A DNA stretch of 64,000 bases from Candidatus Haliotispira prima (GTDB lineage Bacteria > Spirochaetota > Spirochaetia > SP-2023): positions 2,232,001 to 2,296,000 of the forward strand of contig CP123443.1 in NCBI GenBank assembly GCA_029867005.1, in the 5' to 3' direction. Under the pieces are notes generated by a model, which saw only the letters and a list, made by a program, of their open reading frames with translations, had not been told where the DNA came from and did not search any database. This document shows, piece by piece, positions 17,853 to 28,300 of this stretch; positions within the stretch are counted from its first letter, which is position 1, and every line of letters starts with the position of its first letter. The position numbers and the translations under genes are program-made.

Positions 17853-17887
17853 AAAAAAAAGAGGGAGAAAATTCTCCCTCTTTTTTT
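17853..17887. terminator. Bidirectional intrinsic terminator
   Basis: GAGGGAGAA (17861-17869) pairs with TTCTCCCTC (17872-17880), flanked by an A tract on the left and T7 on the right, a textbook two-way terminator. It serves the kinase gene (plus) and the chitinase gene (minus), which converge here. Confidence 0.92.
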
Positions 17888-17923
17888 GGTTCAAAGGACG
17901 ACAAAAGTAATCCTCATAAACAA

Positions 17924-20173
17924 CTATTCTGAAGCAACGACTTCCCAGACAGAAGAAGTAGCACTCGGGATCTCGCCCTCATTGGCATACCAGCGACTCT
18001 TATATGTAACTCCTTCATAAGTTACATAATAATCAGCACCGGGATACACTACAGTCGCAGACCATGCCTTCTTATTATCTGCTCCGGGACGAAGAGCAAG
18101 ATCACCACCGGTTTCCACTTCTATCCAACTGCCCCAGGCATTTGCACCGGGTATATCCCCTATGTCGGCATACCAGCGACTCTTATACAATTTACCGCTG
18201 TAAAGAACAAAGTAGCCCTCTCCATCATAAGGAACCGTGGCGACCCATTCACCCGGGTCATCCGCATCCTTGGAAAACTTCACTGTGATCGGGACAGCCG
18301 CCAGTGCCGCAGCCTTTGCTCTTTCCCGAATCTTGTCGAGATTAGGATTTGAAATTTCCGACAGCAAGACCATTTTACCGGTAGCCACAATATCATCATC
18401 AGAAAGTGTCGCACCCAGCGACAGCCAAGCATAATCCGTCAAACTATCCGGGTTATTCGGCTGCTCATCCTTGCTCCAATACTGCAATCGGTAATAGGCT
18501 CCTTCGTAAAGAACAATGGTGCCAAAAGTTGAATAAACCGTTGTACTGCTCCACGCCGAGTAGCTTCCGTCCTCTCTCCTCTTGGCTGCTTCAATCTCTT
18601 CTTCCAACTTTCTCTTCTCTGCTTCCAGCAGCTCAGCACGCAAAGAAGGTGAATCACCCGAGACCTCCGGATTCGCTGTCACGTCAACCTTCTTCACCCA
18701 AGGGCTTGGACTCCCGTCAACCGTCAACGATTCACCCGGAGTATCTCCTTGGGACCACCACGAATTTTCATATATACTTCCTTGGTAGGAAACCAGATAG
18801 CCGCCTTCGTTATAAACGGCTTCCGCATCATACGGACGCAGACTTTTGTCCGTCGGCGTGTAGGATGAAGTAATCTTTTCACTCCCGGGAGTCCCTGTCT
18901 CGGGAACCTTGGAATCGGGATTGGAATTGGTTTCAGTCTTTACCGGCCCATAATCATAAGTATTTGGATCAGCACCACCCAAGATATCCGAAGCGATCTT
19001 CAGGTAGCTGATACCGTTATGCACTCCCTGAGGGTGCTTCATAAGTAACTGCCAGATCATGATACCGTCCGCCCGTCCATCCGACGCATTCCGGTCAGCA
19101 ACATACTTAGACATTTTCCCCATCTCCTGAGGTGTATGAACATAGAGATTCTTCCACGGCTCAGGGGGAACATGAGTACCATGCGCCAAGGCAAAACCAT
19201 ATTGTTTTGCGTAATACAACCAAGCCCTGTACATAATCATGCGGCCGTTACCAACCGGGTCGGACAATAGTGCTGCTCCGGTGTTATAAGACTGATAAGC
19301 AACCAAGTCTAAATCATGACCTATTTTTTTCCCCGGAACACTGCCGTCTGCCTGTAGGACGGGAATCATGGTACCGGTCGAACCAAAATTAAACAGACCC
19401 GAAGCTTCCGTTGAGGATCCACCTTGGGCATTTATCCCTCCGTATGTACCGCGAGAGCTATACGGAAAATCCGAATTTATATCATCACTCACCGAACCAC
19501 CCAAAGCACCAACTCCCGGAGGTGCGGTCATAATCAGATAGTTCTCAGACTTCGGCATCACCTTACGGGACTCACGGATGTAGGTAATCAGATAATTCCT
19601 GTAAGTGGGATCAGACATTAAGGCAAAACCACTTTGAGGTTCATAGTCCCAGTCGATGCCGTCAAAACCATAATCATCCACCAGATCCTTGATCTCATCG
19701 TAGTGGATATCCGTGTAATTCGCCGGAACACGCCAATAGGCCTCTCCACCGAGCGACAGAACGACCTTCGTCCCCTTTGCACGCAGCAACTCAATGGAAT
19801 GTGCCAGTCGGTTACCGGCAGACGAGTCAGACTGAATACCCGTTCGTGAAATATCATAAGAACCTTTGGTATAGCGCATATTAGCTTTAGCAAAAGAAAA
19901 AATTACATGGGTCACGTAACCGGGCAGCTTCGATAAAGTCGTCTCCCCACTCGCAGGCACCCAGCCCAAAGTCCAACTCGGATAATATCCTATTGTGATA
20001 GCTTTGGACGTGCTCTGAGGCGTACGCGGTGTCTGCTTTCCGTTCCAAACGGAGCCTTTCGACAAAGAGTTCTTTCCCGTGGCGGCCTTATCGACTGCCA
20101 CATCACAAGAGAGCAATACTAAAAAAAGGCCAAGCATTATAGCTCTCAGCCATAGCTGTTTTTTTACTAACAT
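17924..20173 (-). CDS. GH18 chitinase-like lipoprotein with four chitin-binding-type modules
   Basis: A 749-aa secreted or surface lipoprotein. The lipobox is LLSC (Cys23) after a hydrophobic signal. The GH18 barrel runs from about residue 58 (ITIGYYPSW) to 390, with the catalytic motif DGIDWDYEP at 171-179 (Glu178 as acid/base) and the substrate strand KVVLSLGGEA upstream. The C-terminal half contains four short aromatic modules resembling CBM5/12: around residues 455 (YLVSYQGSIYENSWWSQGD), 560 (IVLYEGAYYRLQYWSKDEQP), 655 (FVLYSGKLYKSRWYADIGD) and 705 (YVTYEGVTYKSRWYANEGE). Modules 3 and 4 are nearly identical. GGAGG lies just upstream of the ATG. Likely degrades chitin or a related N-acetylglucosamine polymer at the cell surface, possibly supplying the nearby ABC importer. 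Confidence 0.9.
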   Translation of the reverse strand: MLVKKQLWLRAIMLGLFLVLLSCDVAVDKAATGKNSLSKGSVWNGKQTPRTPQSTSKAITIGYYPSWTLGWVPASGETTLSKLPGYVTHVIFSFAKANMRYTKGSYDISRTGIQSDSSAGNRLAHSIELLRAKGTKVVLSLGGEAYWRVPANYTDIHYDEIKDLVDDYGFDGIDWDYEPQSGFALMSDPTYRNYLITYIRESRKVMPKSENYLIMTAPPGVGALGGSVSDDINSDFPYSSRGTYGGINAQGGSSTEASGLFNFGSTGTMIPVLQADGSVPGKKIGHDLDLVAYQSYNTGAALLSDPVGNGRMIMYRAWLYYAKQYGFALAHGTHVPPEPWKNLYVHTPQEMGKMSKYVADRNASDGRADGIMIWQLLMKHPQGVHNGISYLKIASDILGGADPNTYDYGPVKTETNSNPDSKVPETGTPGSEKITSSYTPTDKSLRPYDAEAVYNEGGYLVSYQGSIYENSWWSQGDTPGESLTVDGSPSPWVKKVDVTANPEVSGDSPSLRAELLEAEKRKLEEEIEAAKRREDGSYSAWSSTTVYSTFGTIVLYEGAYYRLQYWSKDEQPNNPDSLTDYAWLSLGATLSDDDIVATGKMVLLSEISNPNLDKIRERAKAAALAAVPITVKFSKDADDPGEWVATVPYDGEGYFVLYSGKLYKSRWYADIGDIPGANAWGSWIEVETGGDLALRPGADNKKAWSATVVYPGADYYVTYEGVTYKSRWYANEGEIPSATSSVWEVVASE

Positions 20174-20277
20174 CTTTCCTCCGATGGTTATTTGTATGTT
20201 CGCATTCTGAATTTAACAAGATCGAATATCGTAAACTATTCCCCAAAAAATATATGAATACCAGACGACAAGTTATT

Positions 20278-20340
20278 AATTATCAATAATTATCAATTTT
20301 TTTACTATTAATTCTTTTCAAATGCACTGTCAATTATCAA
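20278..20340. promoter_or_regulatory. Three AATTATCAA direct repeats upstream of the chitinase gene
   Basis: AATTATCAA occurs at 20278-20286, 20288-20296 and 20332-20340, about 105-165 bp upstream of the chitinase ATG, inside the 410-bp gene-free interval 20174-20583. The first two are 10 bp apart, on the same DNA face, which suits cooperative binding of a regulator. The rest of the interval shows no gene or clear terminator. Confidence 0.35.
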
Positions 20341-20583
20341 CTTCTCCCGGGAAACCACCAAGAAAGTCGCAAACCACCCGAATAATCCTGCAACGATCCA
20401 CTACCGGAAATCGCAGCATCGACTACCCATTCTACCGGGTAAAGAGGTTTTTTACAAGCTCTTTTAGATCATTCTAATTTTTTGAGAGGCGGAACTTGGC
20501 AAGGAACAAAGTAGCCGCCCCGACACTTCCTGCAAAACGGCTCCAAACACTCCAACATGTTGTAAACTTTGGCCATTATTCTT

Positions 20584-21543
20584 TTACTCTTTTACTCCGC
20601 CGGCGGACATACCGGCTACCAAGTAGCGTTGGAAAGACATGAACAACACGATGACAGGCATGGACGAGAGCAGTGAGGCTGCCATGATTCTGTCCCAAAT
20701 GGCATTCTTGCTTGTAAACAAGGCCTTTAAGCCTAAGGGCAGGGTTTTAATGACTTCATAAGACTTTAGGAACACCGATGCAAAGAGATATTCGTTCCAG
20801 GCAATCATGAAGCAGTAGATGTAAACTGTCGCGATGGCCGTGGCCGAAAGCGGCACGACAATCCTGACAATGATGAAAAACCTGTTGCAGCCATCAATGG
20901 ACGCGGATTCCTCAATGGAATATGGAATCGTGCGGAAATAGTTTCCCAGCATGTACAGAGCTACCGGCAGGGTCAACACCATATAAATGAGAATAAGGGC
21001 GGAGAACGTCCCACCCGCACTGCGCAGCATACCAAACTGCACAGCCAGGCTATACAAGGGAATCACCAGCAACGTACCACCGAACATATAAACAAACAAC
21101 ACACCCCGCTGTATCGTACCACGCCCCCTATACTGTAGACGAGAAAAAGAATAAGCCCCAAAAACGGCAATAATTACCGTAATCAGAGCAGAAGTACCGG
21201 CGAAGAGAAAGGAACTACCCAAAAAACGGTAAAACGGAAAAATATTCTTGGACTTGCGAAACTTCGCCCCTAATGCATCGCGCTGAACATCTGTCAGATT
21301 CGGATTCCGGAGCAGCCGCTGCGCGGCTTCGGGCAATTCCTTCTCCGAAGAATCTAAGTTCAGAATTTCCCGGTAGGCCGAAAGGTTAATTTGCTTGGGG
21401 ATCAGGCTGGGATTCCCCCAGTCTTGCGGATACTTCAACGAAGTGGAAAGCATCTGCAAAAACGGGAAAACCGAAGAGAAAACAATCAAAAGAATTAGAA
21501 GGCCAAAAAAGATGGAGCCTACCCGCGATTTACGTACTACCAT
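20584..21543 (-). CDS. Sugar ABC transporter permease (MalG-type)
   Basis: Inner-membrane permease of 319 aa with six predicted membrane segments, starting with ILLIVFSSVFPFLQMLSTS. The EAA-type coupling loop for the ATPase appears as EESASIDGCNRFFIIVRIVV, as in carbohydrate importers of the MalG family. An extended periplasmic loop near residues 45-105 follows the first segment. The first bases overlap the end of the other permease gene by 7 bp, so they are translationally coupled. No ATPase gene is in the cluster, so a shared MsmK-like ATPase from elsewhere is expected. Confidence 0.92.
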   Translation of the reverse strand: MVVRKSRVGSIFFGLLILLIVFSSVFPFLQMLSTSLKYPQDWGNPSLIPKQINLSAYREILNLDSSEKELPEAAQRLLRNPNLTDVQRDALGAKFRKSKNIFPFYRFLGSSFLFAGTSALITVIIAVFGAYSFSRLQYRGRGTIQRGVLFVYMFGGTLLVIPLYSLAVQFGMLRSAGGTFSALILIYMVLTLPVALYMLGNYFRTIPYSIEESASIDGCNRFFIIVRIVVPLSATAIATVYIYCFMIAWNEYLFASVFLKSYEVIKTLPLGLKALFTSKNAIWDRIMAASLLSSMPVIVLFMSFQRYLVAGMSAGGVKE

Positions 21544-22409
21544 TTTAATACCTTCTTTACGTATACAAGAATAATGGCCAAGATTAGTACGAACTGTACG
21601 ATGGCAATCGCAGCCCCCTGCCCAATCTCCGGGATTCCGGTAAACACCTTGATGTAAGAATATACGGGGATTACCTTAACGCTGGGTGTTAGCAGGTAAA
21701 TCTCTTCAAACTTATTGAAATTCCAAATGAAGCGTAGCAGGACAATGGCACCCACCAGATAGAAGATCTCGGGCAAAGTGATCGAAAAGAACTTTTGGAA
21801 ACCTGTGCAACCGTCAATCTCTGCCGCTTCGTACAAAGTCCGGTCTATAGCCTGTAAGCGGGAAAGCACCATCAAATAGGTAAACGGAAAATTCTTCCAA
21901 ATACTAAACAGAATGGCCACCCAGAGAGAGTTCTTCGGGTCATTAATCAGGTTCACTCGCTCACTGAAGATGTGGAGTTTCTGATAAAATACATCCATGA
22001 AGATTCCGTTCACAGGGTCAAAGAGAAACTGCCAGGAAAATACCACAGAGATAACCGGCGCGACATAGGGCAGCAGTATCAGACTGCGCACCAAACCACG
22101 CATAGGAAAGGGCCGGTTCATTGCCAAGGCAACACAGATACCCCAAACCGTAGTTCCCACAGTGGAAAACACCACATAAGTGGCAGAAGTACCCACAGCC
22201 TGCCAAAACTCCGAGTTGCCCAGCACATTCTTGATATTGGTTAGTCCGGTAAATGTATTGCTGCCGTTCAGGTTCACCTGAAAAAAGGACAGGTATACAT
22301 TGTACAAGATGGGGTAGAGAATCAGGAGAGATACGACAAGGACGGAGGGGAGGATGAACCAGACACCCCAACGCGCATCGCGCTCCTGTGCCGTCATGAT
22401 TTTTACCAT
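21537..22409 (-). CDS. Sugar ABC transporter permease (MalF-type)
   Basis: Permease of 290 aa, first segment VWFILPSVLVVSLLILYPIL, six membrane segments in all, and the EAA loop LYEAAEIDGCTGFQKFFSIT typical of carbohydrate uptake permeases that pair with a MalG partner. It lies between the binding lipoprotein gene (141 bp upstream) and the second permease gene (overlap 7 bp downstream), all on the minus strand. Together they form the membrane channel for the sugar bound by the 22551 lipoprotein. Confidence 0.92.
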   Translation of the reverse strand: MVKIMTAQERDARWGVWFILPSVLVVSLLILYPILYNVYLSFFQVNLNGSNTFTGLTNIKNVLGNSEFWQAVGTSATYVVFSTVGTTVWGICVALAMNRPFPMRGLVRSLILLPYVAPVISVVFSWQFLFDPVNGIFMDVFYQKLHIFSERVNLINDPKNSLWVAILFSIWKNFPFTYLMVLSRLQAIDRTLYEAAEIDGCTGFQKFFSITLPEIFYLVGAIVLLRFIWNFNKFEEIYLLTPSVKVIPVYSYIKVFTGIPEIGQGAAIAIVQFVLILAIILVYVKKVLKW

Positions 22410-22550
22410 AGAATAAGCCCCTCAGCAACTTAGAAGAAGCGTATTTACCGAGCAAAGAACAGCACGGGAAAAGACACAAAGCCCCAAAAAGGGCTAAAAA
22501 GTAAAAATCTGTCATTCCTTACCTGCCAAAGTAAGGAATGACGACTCTAT

Positions 22551-23921
22551 CTATTGTAGTTTTTCGATTTCACCCTGGGCCCATGCCAAGGCTTCATCAA
22601 TGTCCATTCCCTCCTGAGTTACTTTGTAAATCATCTGAGGAATGATCTTTTTCGAGTAGACCACACTGGCCAATTCAAAACGCTTACCGTTGACAATGCC
22701 AAAGGACTTGAGATCGTCAAAACCTTCGTTCAGAGCAATGATCTTATCCGTGCCGTAGCGTTGATACACGCCTTTAGGGTCATTGAGAAAATCACTGTCC
22801 GAGCTGACAGACTTGATCGTCGGAAGCATTCCACCCGGAGACATGTGCAAGTAAGTGATATAATTGTCCTTTTCAAAAAGATACTGGACAAACTGCTTAC
22901 TGCTCTCACGTTTGGCCTCATCATCCGCATTCAGGATGGAAAGCCCGGTGATGGCACCAAAAGAAGACTCGGTCTTGTTGCCGATAACCGATTGGGCCTG
23001 CGTGGCCTTGACCAACTCCGGATCAAAAGCGGCACCGCTCAAATCCTCAAAATTTTCATTGGTCAAAGAACCTTCGGCAACATTTTCGAGGGCAAGGTCG
23101 TCCATGATAAATGTGGAGTAGAAGAACATAGCCATCTTGCCTTGCAGGTAATAGTCACGCCCACGCCATGTCTGGGGCCCGGGAGGGTTATAACGCGCCA
23201 GTTCCGCATAGAATGTCAAAGCTTCACGCATAGCCGGTGAATTGAACACCACATTCCCATTGTCATCCAGCATCAAAGCATTATTGGACATGGCAATAGG
23301 CGTGAAACACTGCTCGTCATAAGACTCCGTTTCCATAGTACCAACCAGAATCCCGTATTGATTAGCTTCCGGATCAGTAAAGTATTCCGCCGCTTTCAGA
23401 ATATTGTCCCAAGTGCTCGGCGGCTCCAGTCCGGCTTCTGCAAACCAGTCGGAACGATACCATATCGCCTGAATCATGCCGTTAAAGGGGATGCCGGAGT
23501 ACTCGTTCTCAGAATTTTGAAATAACTTCAGAGCACCCGCATAAAAACTGTCGTTACCGATACCCTCAATGATTTCTTGGTGTACTGCGGTATCGACCAA
23601 ACCCTCACTGCCCATGGCAATGGCAATTTCCGCATCAATCTCGGCAACACCGGGCAGAGTGCCGGCGGATGCAGAGGTGCGAATTTGCAGGGCCATATCG
23701 TTTTCCTCTACGGGCACAGCTTTCACGACCTGGTCCGTATTGAGGGTATTGTACGTCTCCACCAACAGATTGATGACAGCCATACGATCATCCTGGGTTT
23801 GCCGCGTCCAAAACTCCATGGAAACCGGCTCTTTATCGCCGGCACCGGAACAAGCCACAAGAAAAGACAAGATTACGGCACCTAAGACTAAGGGACGCAG
23901 TAAGCACACAAATTTATTCAT
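22551..23921 (-). CDS. Sugar ABC transporter substrate-binding lipoprotein
   Basis: A 456-aa extracellular solute-binding protein (family 1). Signal LVLGAVILSFLVAC with lipobox FLVAC (Cys24), then SMEFWTRQTQDD opening the periplasmic-binding fold. Typical features are GIPFNGMIQAIWYRSDWFAE (subdomain hinge region) and GKMAMFFYSTFIMDDL. It delivers a sugar or oligosaccharide to the two adjacent permeases. The neighbouring GH38 mannosidase and chitinase point to mannosides or aminosugar oligomers, but the ligand cannot be read. AAGGAG lies 7 bp before the ATG. It lies about 180 bp downstream of the lacI-type gene on the same strand. Confidence 0.93.
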   Translation of the reverse strand: MNKFVCLLRPLVLGAVILSFLVACSGAGDKEPVSMEFWTRQTQDDRMAVINLLVETYNTLNTDQVVKAVPVEENDMALQIRTSASAGTLPGVAEIDAEIAIAMGSEGLVDTAVHQEIIEGIGNDSFYAGALKLFQNSENEYSGIPFNGMIQAIWYRSDWFAEAGLEPPSTWDNILKAAEYFTDPEANQYGILVGTMETESYDEQCFTPIAMSNNALMLDDNGNVVFNSPAMREALTFYAELARYNPPGPQTWRGRDYYLQGKMAMFFYSTFIMDDLALENVAEGSLTNENFEDLSGAAFDPELVKATQAQSVIGNKTESSFGAITGLSILNADDEAKRESSKQFVQYLFEKDNYITYLHMSPGGMLPTIKSVSSDSDFLNDPKGVYQRYGTDKIIALNEGFDDLKSFGIVNGKRFELASVVYSKKIIPQMIYKVTQEGMDIDEALAWAQGEIEKLQ

Positions 23922-24088
23922 AAAAACACTCCTTCTATATCTATTAGAAAATCTTCAAAAAAACACGACTGTGAAGGTCTGTCAGATAGTATTTGTAACC
24001 CCAACAGCTCATTCGACCGTCAAGGAACAGCTCCTGACCCGGCACAGAAGTACCTTTCAAAGTTCCACACAAAACAGGTAAATTTATC

Positions 24089-24107
24089 CCACATGAGAAT
24101 CATGTGG
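24089..24107. terminator. Hairpin overlapping the lacI-type stop codon
   Basis: CCACATGA and TCATGTGG form a perfect 8-bp stem with a 3-nt loop; the regulator's stop codon lies in the stem. On the minus strand it is followed by an A/T-rich stretch without a clean T tract, so it may be a weak terminator, or alternatively a palindromic binding site ahead of the transporter genes. Confidence 0.4.
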
Positions 24108-25149
24108 TTGTTCTCTCAATTAATTTAGGGCTCAGACGAATTTGCACCTCCTTGATCTCTGCCGCATACTGTGGCCTTCGCAAAACCTCAGCCAAATAGG
24201 CACTTGCCATTTCCAACTTATAGGGAATAAACTGCTCGATGGTCGTCAGGCCAATGACCTGAGAAAAGTAGATATTGTCGTAACCAATCAACCCAAAATC
24301 GTCGATGCCCGGAGTCCGATGCCGGCACCGAAAAACTTCGTAGGCACCAAGGGCCAAGATGTCTGCGGCACAGAAAATAGCGTCTGTTTTTTTCATGACA
24401 TTTTGGGCCAGCAATTCTTCTGCTAAAGTACGGCCACCGGCCAGATCCAGAGAGCTGTATCTCTCACCCACACACGGCAGGCCCAAGTCTTTTGTCGCAG
24501 CCCGAAAGGCTTCATAACGTTCCTGTAGGCAGAAATCACCTGGCTCCCAACCCCAGAAAAAAACCCGGGAATAGCCCCGATCCGCCAGATGCCGGACCGC
24601 ATCATAAATTCCTGCACGGTCGTCTGTAAGAATGGATTTCAGGCGAGGATGGGAGATACCCAGCAAAACGGCCGGAACCTGATGTTCTTCCAGGTAATCA
24701 ACGGTCAAATCGTCGGGCCGAATATTGTAAAAAATAACCGCCGCTGTATGCCCCGGTTTGATGCGCTGCCGGGCAGCTTCCAAGGTAAATTCATGCTGAA
24801 AATTCATGCCGGCAAGGTTAAACTCACAGGACAACTCCGAATTTAAATGGTGCATAATCGTCGGGAGCACCCAGGTAATAGCACTGAAGTTGGGGGCTAT
24901 AAACAAAATATTTTTGGGAAAGGCCCGCACGATAGGGGCTACTGAGGTATGGACACCGGGAAACGGCACCCGTTCATCCACCCCCGGCTTGGGAGGATGA
25001 ACTCTTAAAGGCTTATAATTCAATTTTGTAACGGCAGCCAAGACCCCTTCCCGAATATCCGGACGCACCCCGGAGCGGTTACGCAACACACGACTAACCG
25101 TAGCGGGACTGGTCTCCGCATATCTGGCGACATCCTTGATCGTTACCAT
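24100..25149 (-). CDS. LacI-family transcriptional regulator
   Basis: DNA-binding sugar-responsive regulator of about 349 aa. The N-terminal helix-turn-helix VTIKDVARYAETSPATVSRV and VLRNRSGVRPDIREGVLAAV is a clear LacI signature. The C-terminal half is the periplasmic-binding-protein-like effector domain (IFCAADILALGAYEVFRCRH; DFGLIGYDNIYFSQVIG; LTTIEQF). The region at 55-75 is Pro-rich and longer than usual. ATG at 25149 is preferred to a GTG at 25158. Placed between the ABC genes (same strand) and the divergent GH38 gene, it most likely regulates both in response to a mannose-type sugar. Confidence 0.9.
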   Translation of the reverse strand: MVTIKDVARYAETSPATVSRVLRNRSGVRPDIREGVLAAVTKLNYKPLRVHPPKPGVDERVPFPGVHTSVAPIVRAFPKNILFIAPNFSAITWVLPTIMHHLNSELSCEFNLAGMNFQHEFTLEAARQRIKPGHTAAVIFYNIRPDDLTVDYLEEHQVPAVLLGISHPRLKSILTDDRAGIYDAVRHLADRGYSRVFFWGWEPGDFCLQERYEAFRAATKDLGLPCVGERYSSLDLAGGRTLAEELLAQNVMKKTDAIFCAADILALGAYEVFRCRHRTPGIDDFGLIGYDNIYFSQVIGLTTIEQFIPYKLEMASAYLAEVLRRPQYAAEIKEVQIRLSPKLIERTTT

Positions 25150-25294
25150 AGTATGCACTTCTTATTTTCCGTATTTTCAGTATATATCAGCGGGTATTCA
25201 AAATTCTAACATGACAACCACGGACTGTCCAGCAGAAGATAGAAAAACTTAGAATATTTTTATATTATTTACTTATATAGTTTTGCTTGGTCCG

Positions 25295-25343
25295 TTTCCA
25301 CAGTGAAAAAACAACTTGACAGTTTCTCCAAATAGGATACCAT
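25295..25343 (+). promoter_or_regulatory. Candidate promoter and operator of the GH38 gene
   Basis: TTGACA (25316-25321), a 16-bp spacer, then TACCAT (25338-25343). Just upstream, TTTCCAC-A-GTGAAAA (25295-25309) is a 15-bp near-palindrome with one mismatch, of a size LacI-family proteins bind, lying in the shared lacI/GH38 intergenic region. Confidence 0.4.
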
Positions 25344-25386
25344 GTCTGTCACATCTATAATTTCAGTAAGAATAGAGTGAAAATAA

Positions 25387-28300
25387 ATGAAAACAAAACA
25401 GCAAATACACGTATTGTCTCACACTCACTGGGACCGGGAGTGGTTTCTTTCCGTGCACTACACCAGAGAGTGGCTTATTCCCTTTTTTGACTCTCTGTTT
25501 CAGATATTAGAGAGCGAGGTTGAAGCCAAATTCATTCTGGATGGTCAGTTGCTCATGGCAGAAGACTATTTTCAACTGCTGGAAGAGAGGGGCAGGAGTG
25601 TGGCGGATGCGCAACGGCGGATTTCCACTTTAGTACGAAAAGGCCAGATCATTCTGGGGCCCTACTACCTGCAACCGGACTGGCAGCTCATCAGCGAAGA
25701 ATCGGCAGTGCGCAATCTCCTCGCCGGCAAGCGGTTGGGTGAAAAATTGGGGCCGATACAAAATATGGGCTGGCTGCTCGACTGCTTTGGCCAAATTGCT
25801 CAAATGCCCCAAATTCACGCCGGTTTTAACTTGGAAGGAATCTTCGTTTGGCGCGGGGTAGGCTTGGAGCCGAGCCGTATAAAGACCGAATTCCTCTGGG
25901 AAAGTCCGGACGGTACAGCCATCCCCGCAAGCTATCTGCTCGACAGCTACCGCAACGCGATGCGCATAAATTGGGATCCGGCGATTGTCCGGGGGCGAAT
26001 GAACTATATCGCCGACAAACTGGCACCCTACTCCTCTACTTCAAACCTACTGTTTATGAATGGCTACGACCAGGAAATGGAACCGGAGAACCTGCCGGCC
26101 CTGCTGCGTGCAAACCCCGAAATTTCGGCGCGTGCCTCCAGTCCGGAAGACTATATGAAGGCTGTCCTCTCTGAGAACCCGGAGCTGGATACCGTCAGAG
26201 GTGCGCTATATAGCGGGCGTTATATCTCGGTCTTCCCCGGCACCTTGTCCGCCAGAATGCCGCTGAAGCAGCGCAACCACTACGGTGAAAAATTGCTGGA
26301 ACGGTATGTGGAACCATTGCTTTCCCTGGCAGCACACAATGGCATGAAATATCCGAGAGAAGAGCTTCAATCTCTGTGGCTGGAGCTAATGAAGAACCAC
26401 CCGCACGATACGATTTGTGGCGTGAGCATAGATGCCTTATACCGCGACTTCACCGAACGATGCAACCACGTAGACCGGCAGAATCAAATATGGATCGGAG
26501 CCGCACTCGGGCATTTGCTCGGTGATGGCGGCCTGAGTTTCTACAATCCGTCTGGCTGCGTACGCCATGAAGTCGTGGAGGTTCCGCTGAAGCTGGCTGA
26601 AGCAGAGGGGCGGAGCCCCCGACAAATGTCAGGCGCAGACGCAGGGGCAAAGTCAGACGCAGGCCCAAAGTCAGGGACAGAAGCGGGGACTATCGCACTG
26701 CTGGAGACGGGAGAACTGGCAGGCGCAGGCATGACCGACGCCGATTTGGCGGCGGCTTCCGAAGCCGCTCCTGTTGTCTGTACAGAGCCCGATGACATTG
26801 TTCCGGAATATATCTTGGATAATGGCATTATCCAGGCGAAGATTTTGCCGGATGGCAGGCTCCACTTGCGAAACAAAAAAGAAAACGTGGAATTTCACAA
26901 CCTGCATTATTTTGAAGACGGAGCCGATGCGGGGGACACCTACAACTATAGCCCTTGTCATGAGGATAAGATTATCAACAGCAAAGGCACAAGAGCCAAA
27001 ATTTCCGTGCCGGAACGCGGGCCTCTGCGTGCACGCATCCGGATAGACTTCGTAGCGGAAATACCGGCGAGACTGACGGAAGACCGCCACCGCCGCGAAA
27101 CCCGCACCCAAGCCATGCCGATATCCACAATTATCACTCTGAAAAAAGGCTCTGCACGCTTGGAATTTCAAACACGGGTAAGCAATACGGCACGAGACCA
27201 CCGCTTGCGCGTGTGTTTCCCCACCGGCCTAAAGACAGAAATTTCTCACGCGGACACCCAGTTTGCGGTCACCCCCCACCCTATTGACCCGCCGGCCTAT
27301 TCGGACGAAGGCTTGAGCCCGGAGTTGAAGAAGATATTGCTGGGCGCGCGCGAGCCTTCGCCAATTTCCTGCTTCCCACAACGTCAGTTTGTGGATGTGA
27401 GTGATGGAGAGAAAGGTTTAGCGGTGCTAAACAAGGGTTTACCCGAATACGAAGTACAAAAAGATCAACGCACGGTTGCCCTGACCCTGTTTCGCAGTGT
27501 GGGCTGGCTGGCCCGCACGGACCTGCTGGAACGCATCGGAGACGCGGGACCGCAAATTGCGACCCCGCGTGCCCAGGTATTGGAGAGTATGCATTTCGAA
27601 TACGCTCTGTATCCGCACCGGGGAGATTGGGAACAGAGTGCTGTCCCGGCCCAAGCCGAATGTTTCGACCTGCCGGTCTTGGCCGTGGCAGGCAGGCCCA
27701 GCCGGGACCACCGCATACTCCCGGCAGCCCTGCCTCCGCAACTGAAATGGACGGCCTATAAGAACAGCGAAGACGGCAAGGGCGAAATCCTGCGCCTGGC
27801 CAACTACTCGGAAGCCCCCTGCCATTGGAACCCCGAAATAGTAGCCGGTTGGCAACAAGTGAATATGGCAGAAGAGCCTCTCCCGGCGGAGAAGGCTGTA
27901 AACAGAGATAGCTGGCGGGCATTTGAGGTGAAAACTTTCCGCCGGGAACTCCCGGCTGACAACAAGAAAGCGGGCTTTCCGGGAGCCCCGGCTCCCGGAA
28001 AGCCCGCTTTCTTCCGACAAGAGTCGGCCGTGCGAAAGCCCGAGCCTGTGACAAGCGGCGAGCCGTTGGTTGAAAAAACAGAAGCAGATGCCGAGCGGGA
28101 ACGCTGGCAAACTTTGGAACAGGAGATCCGGCAGGTGCGCAAGGCCATGAAAACGGCGGAGAAGCTCGAACATGCGGAACTGGAACTCAAGCTGTACACG
28201 CTGGAAAGAGCTTCTCTGGAGGCCCGGATCTCTTACGTCTATCTGGAAGAGAGTCTGCGTGCCCCCAATGCAGCCAAGGATACCCCGGAAATCGAGGCTC

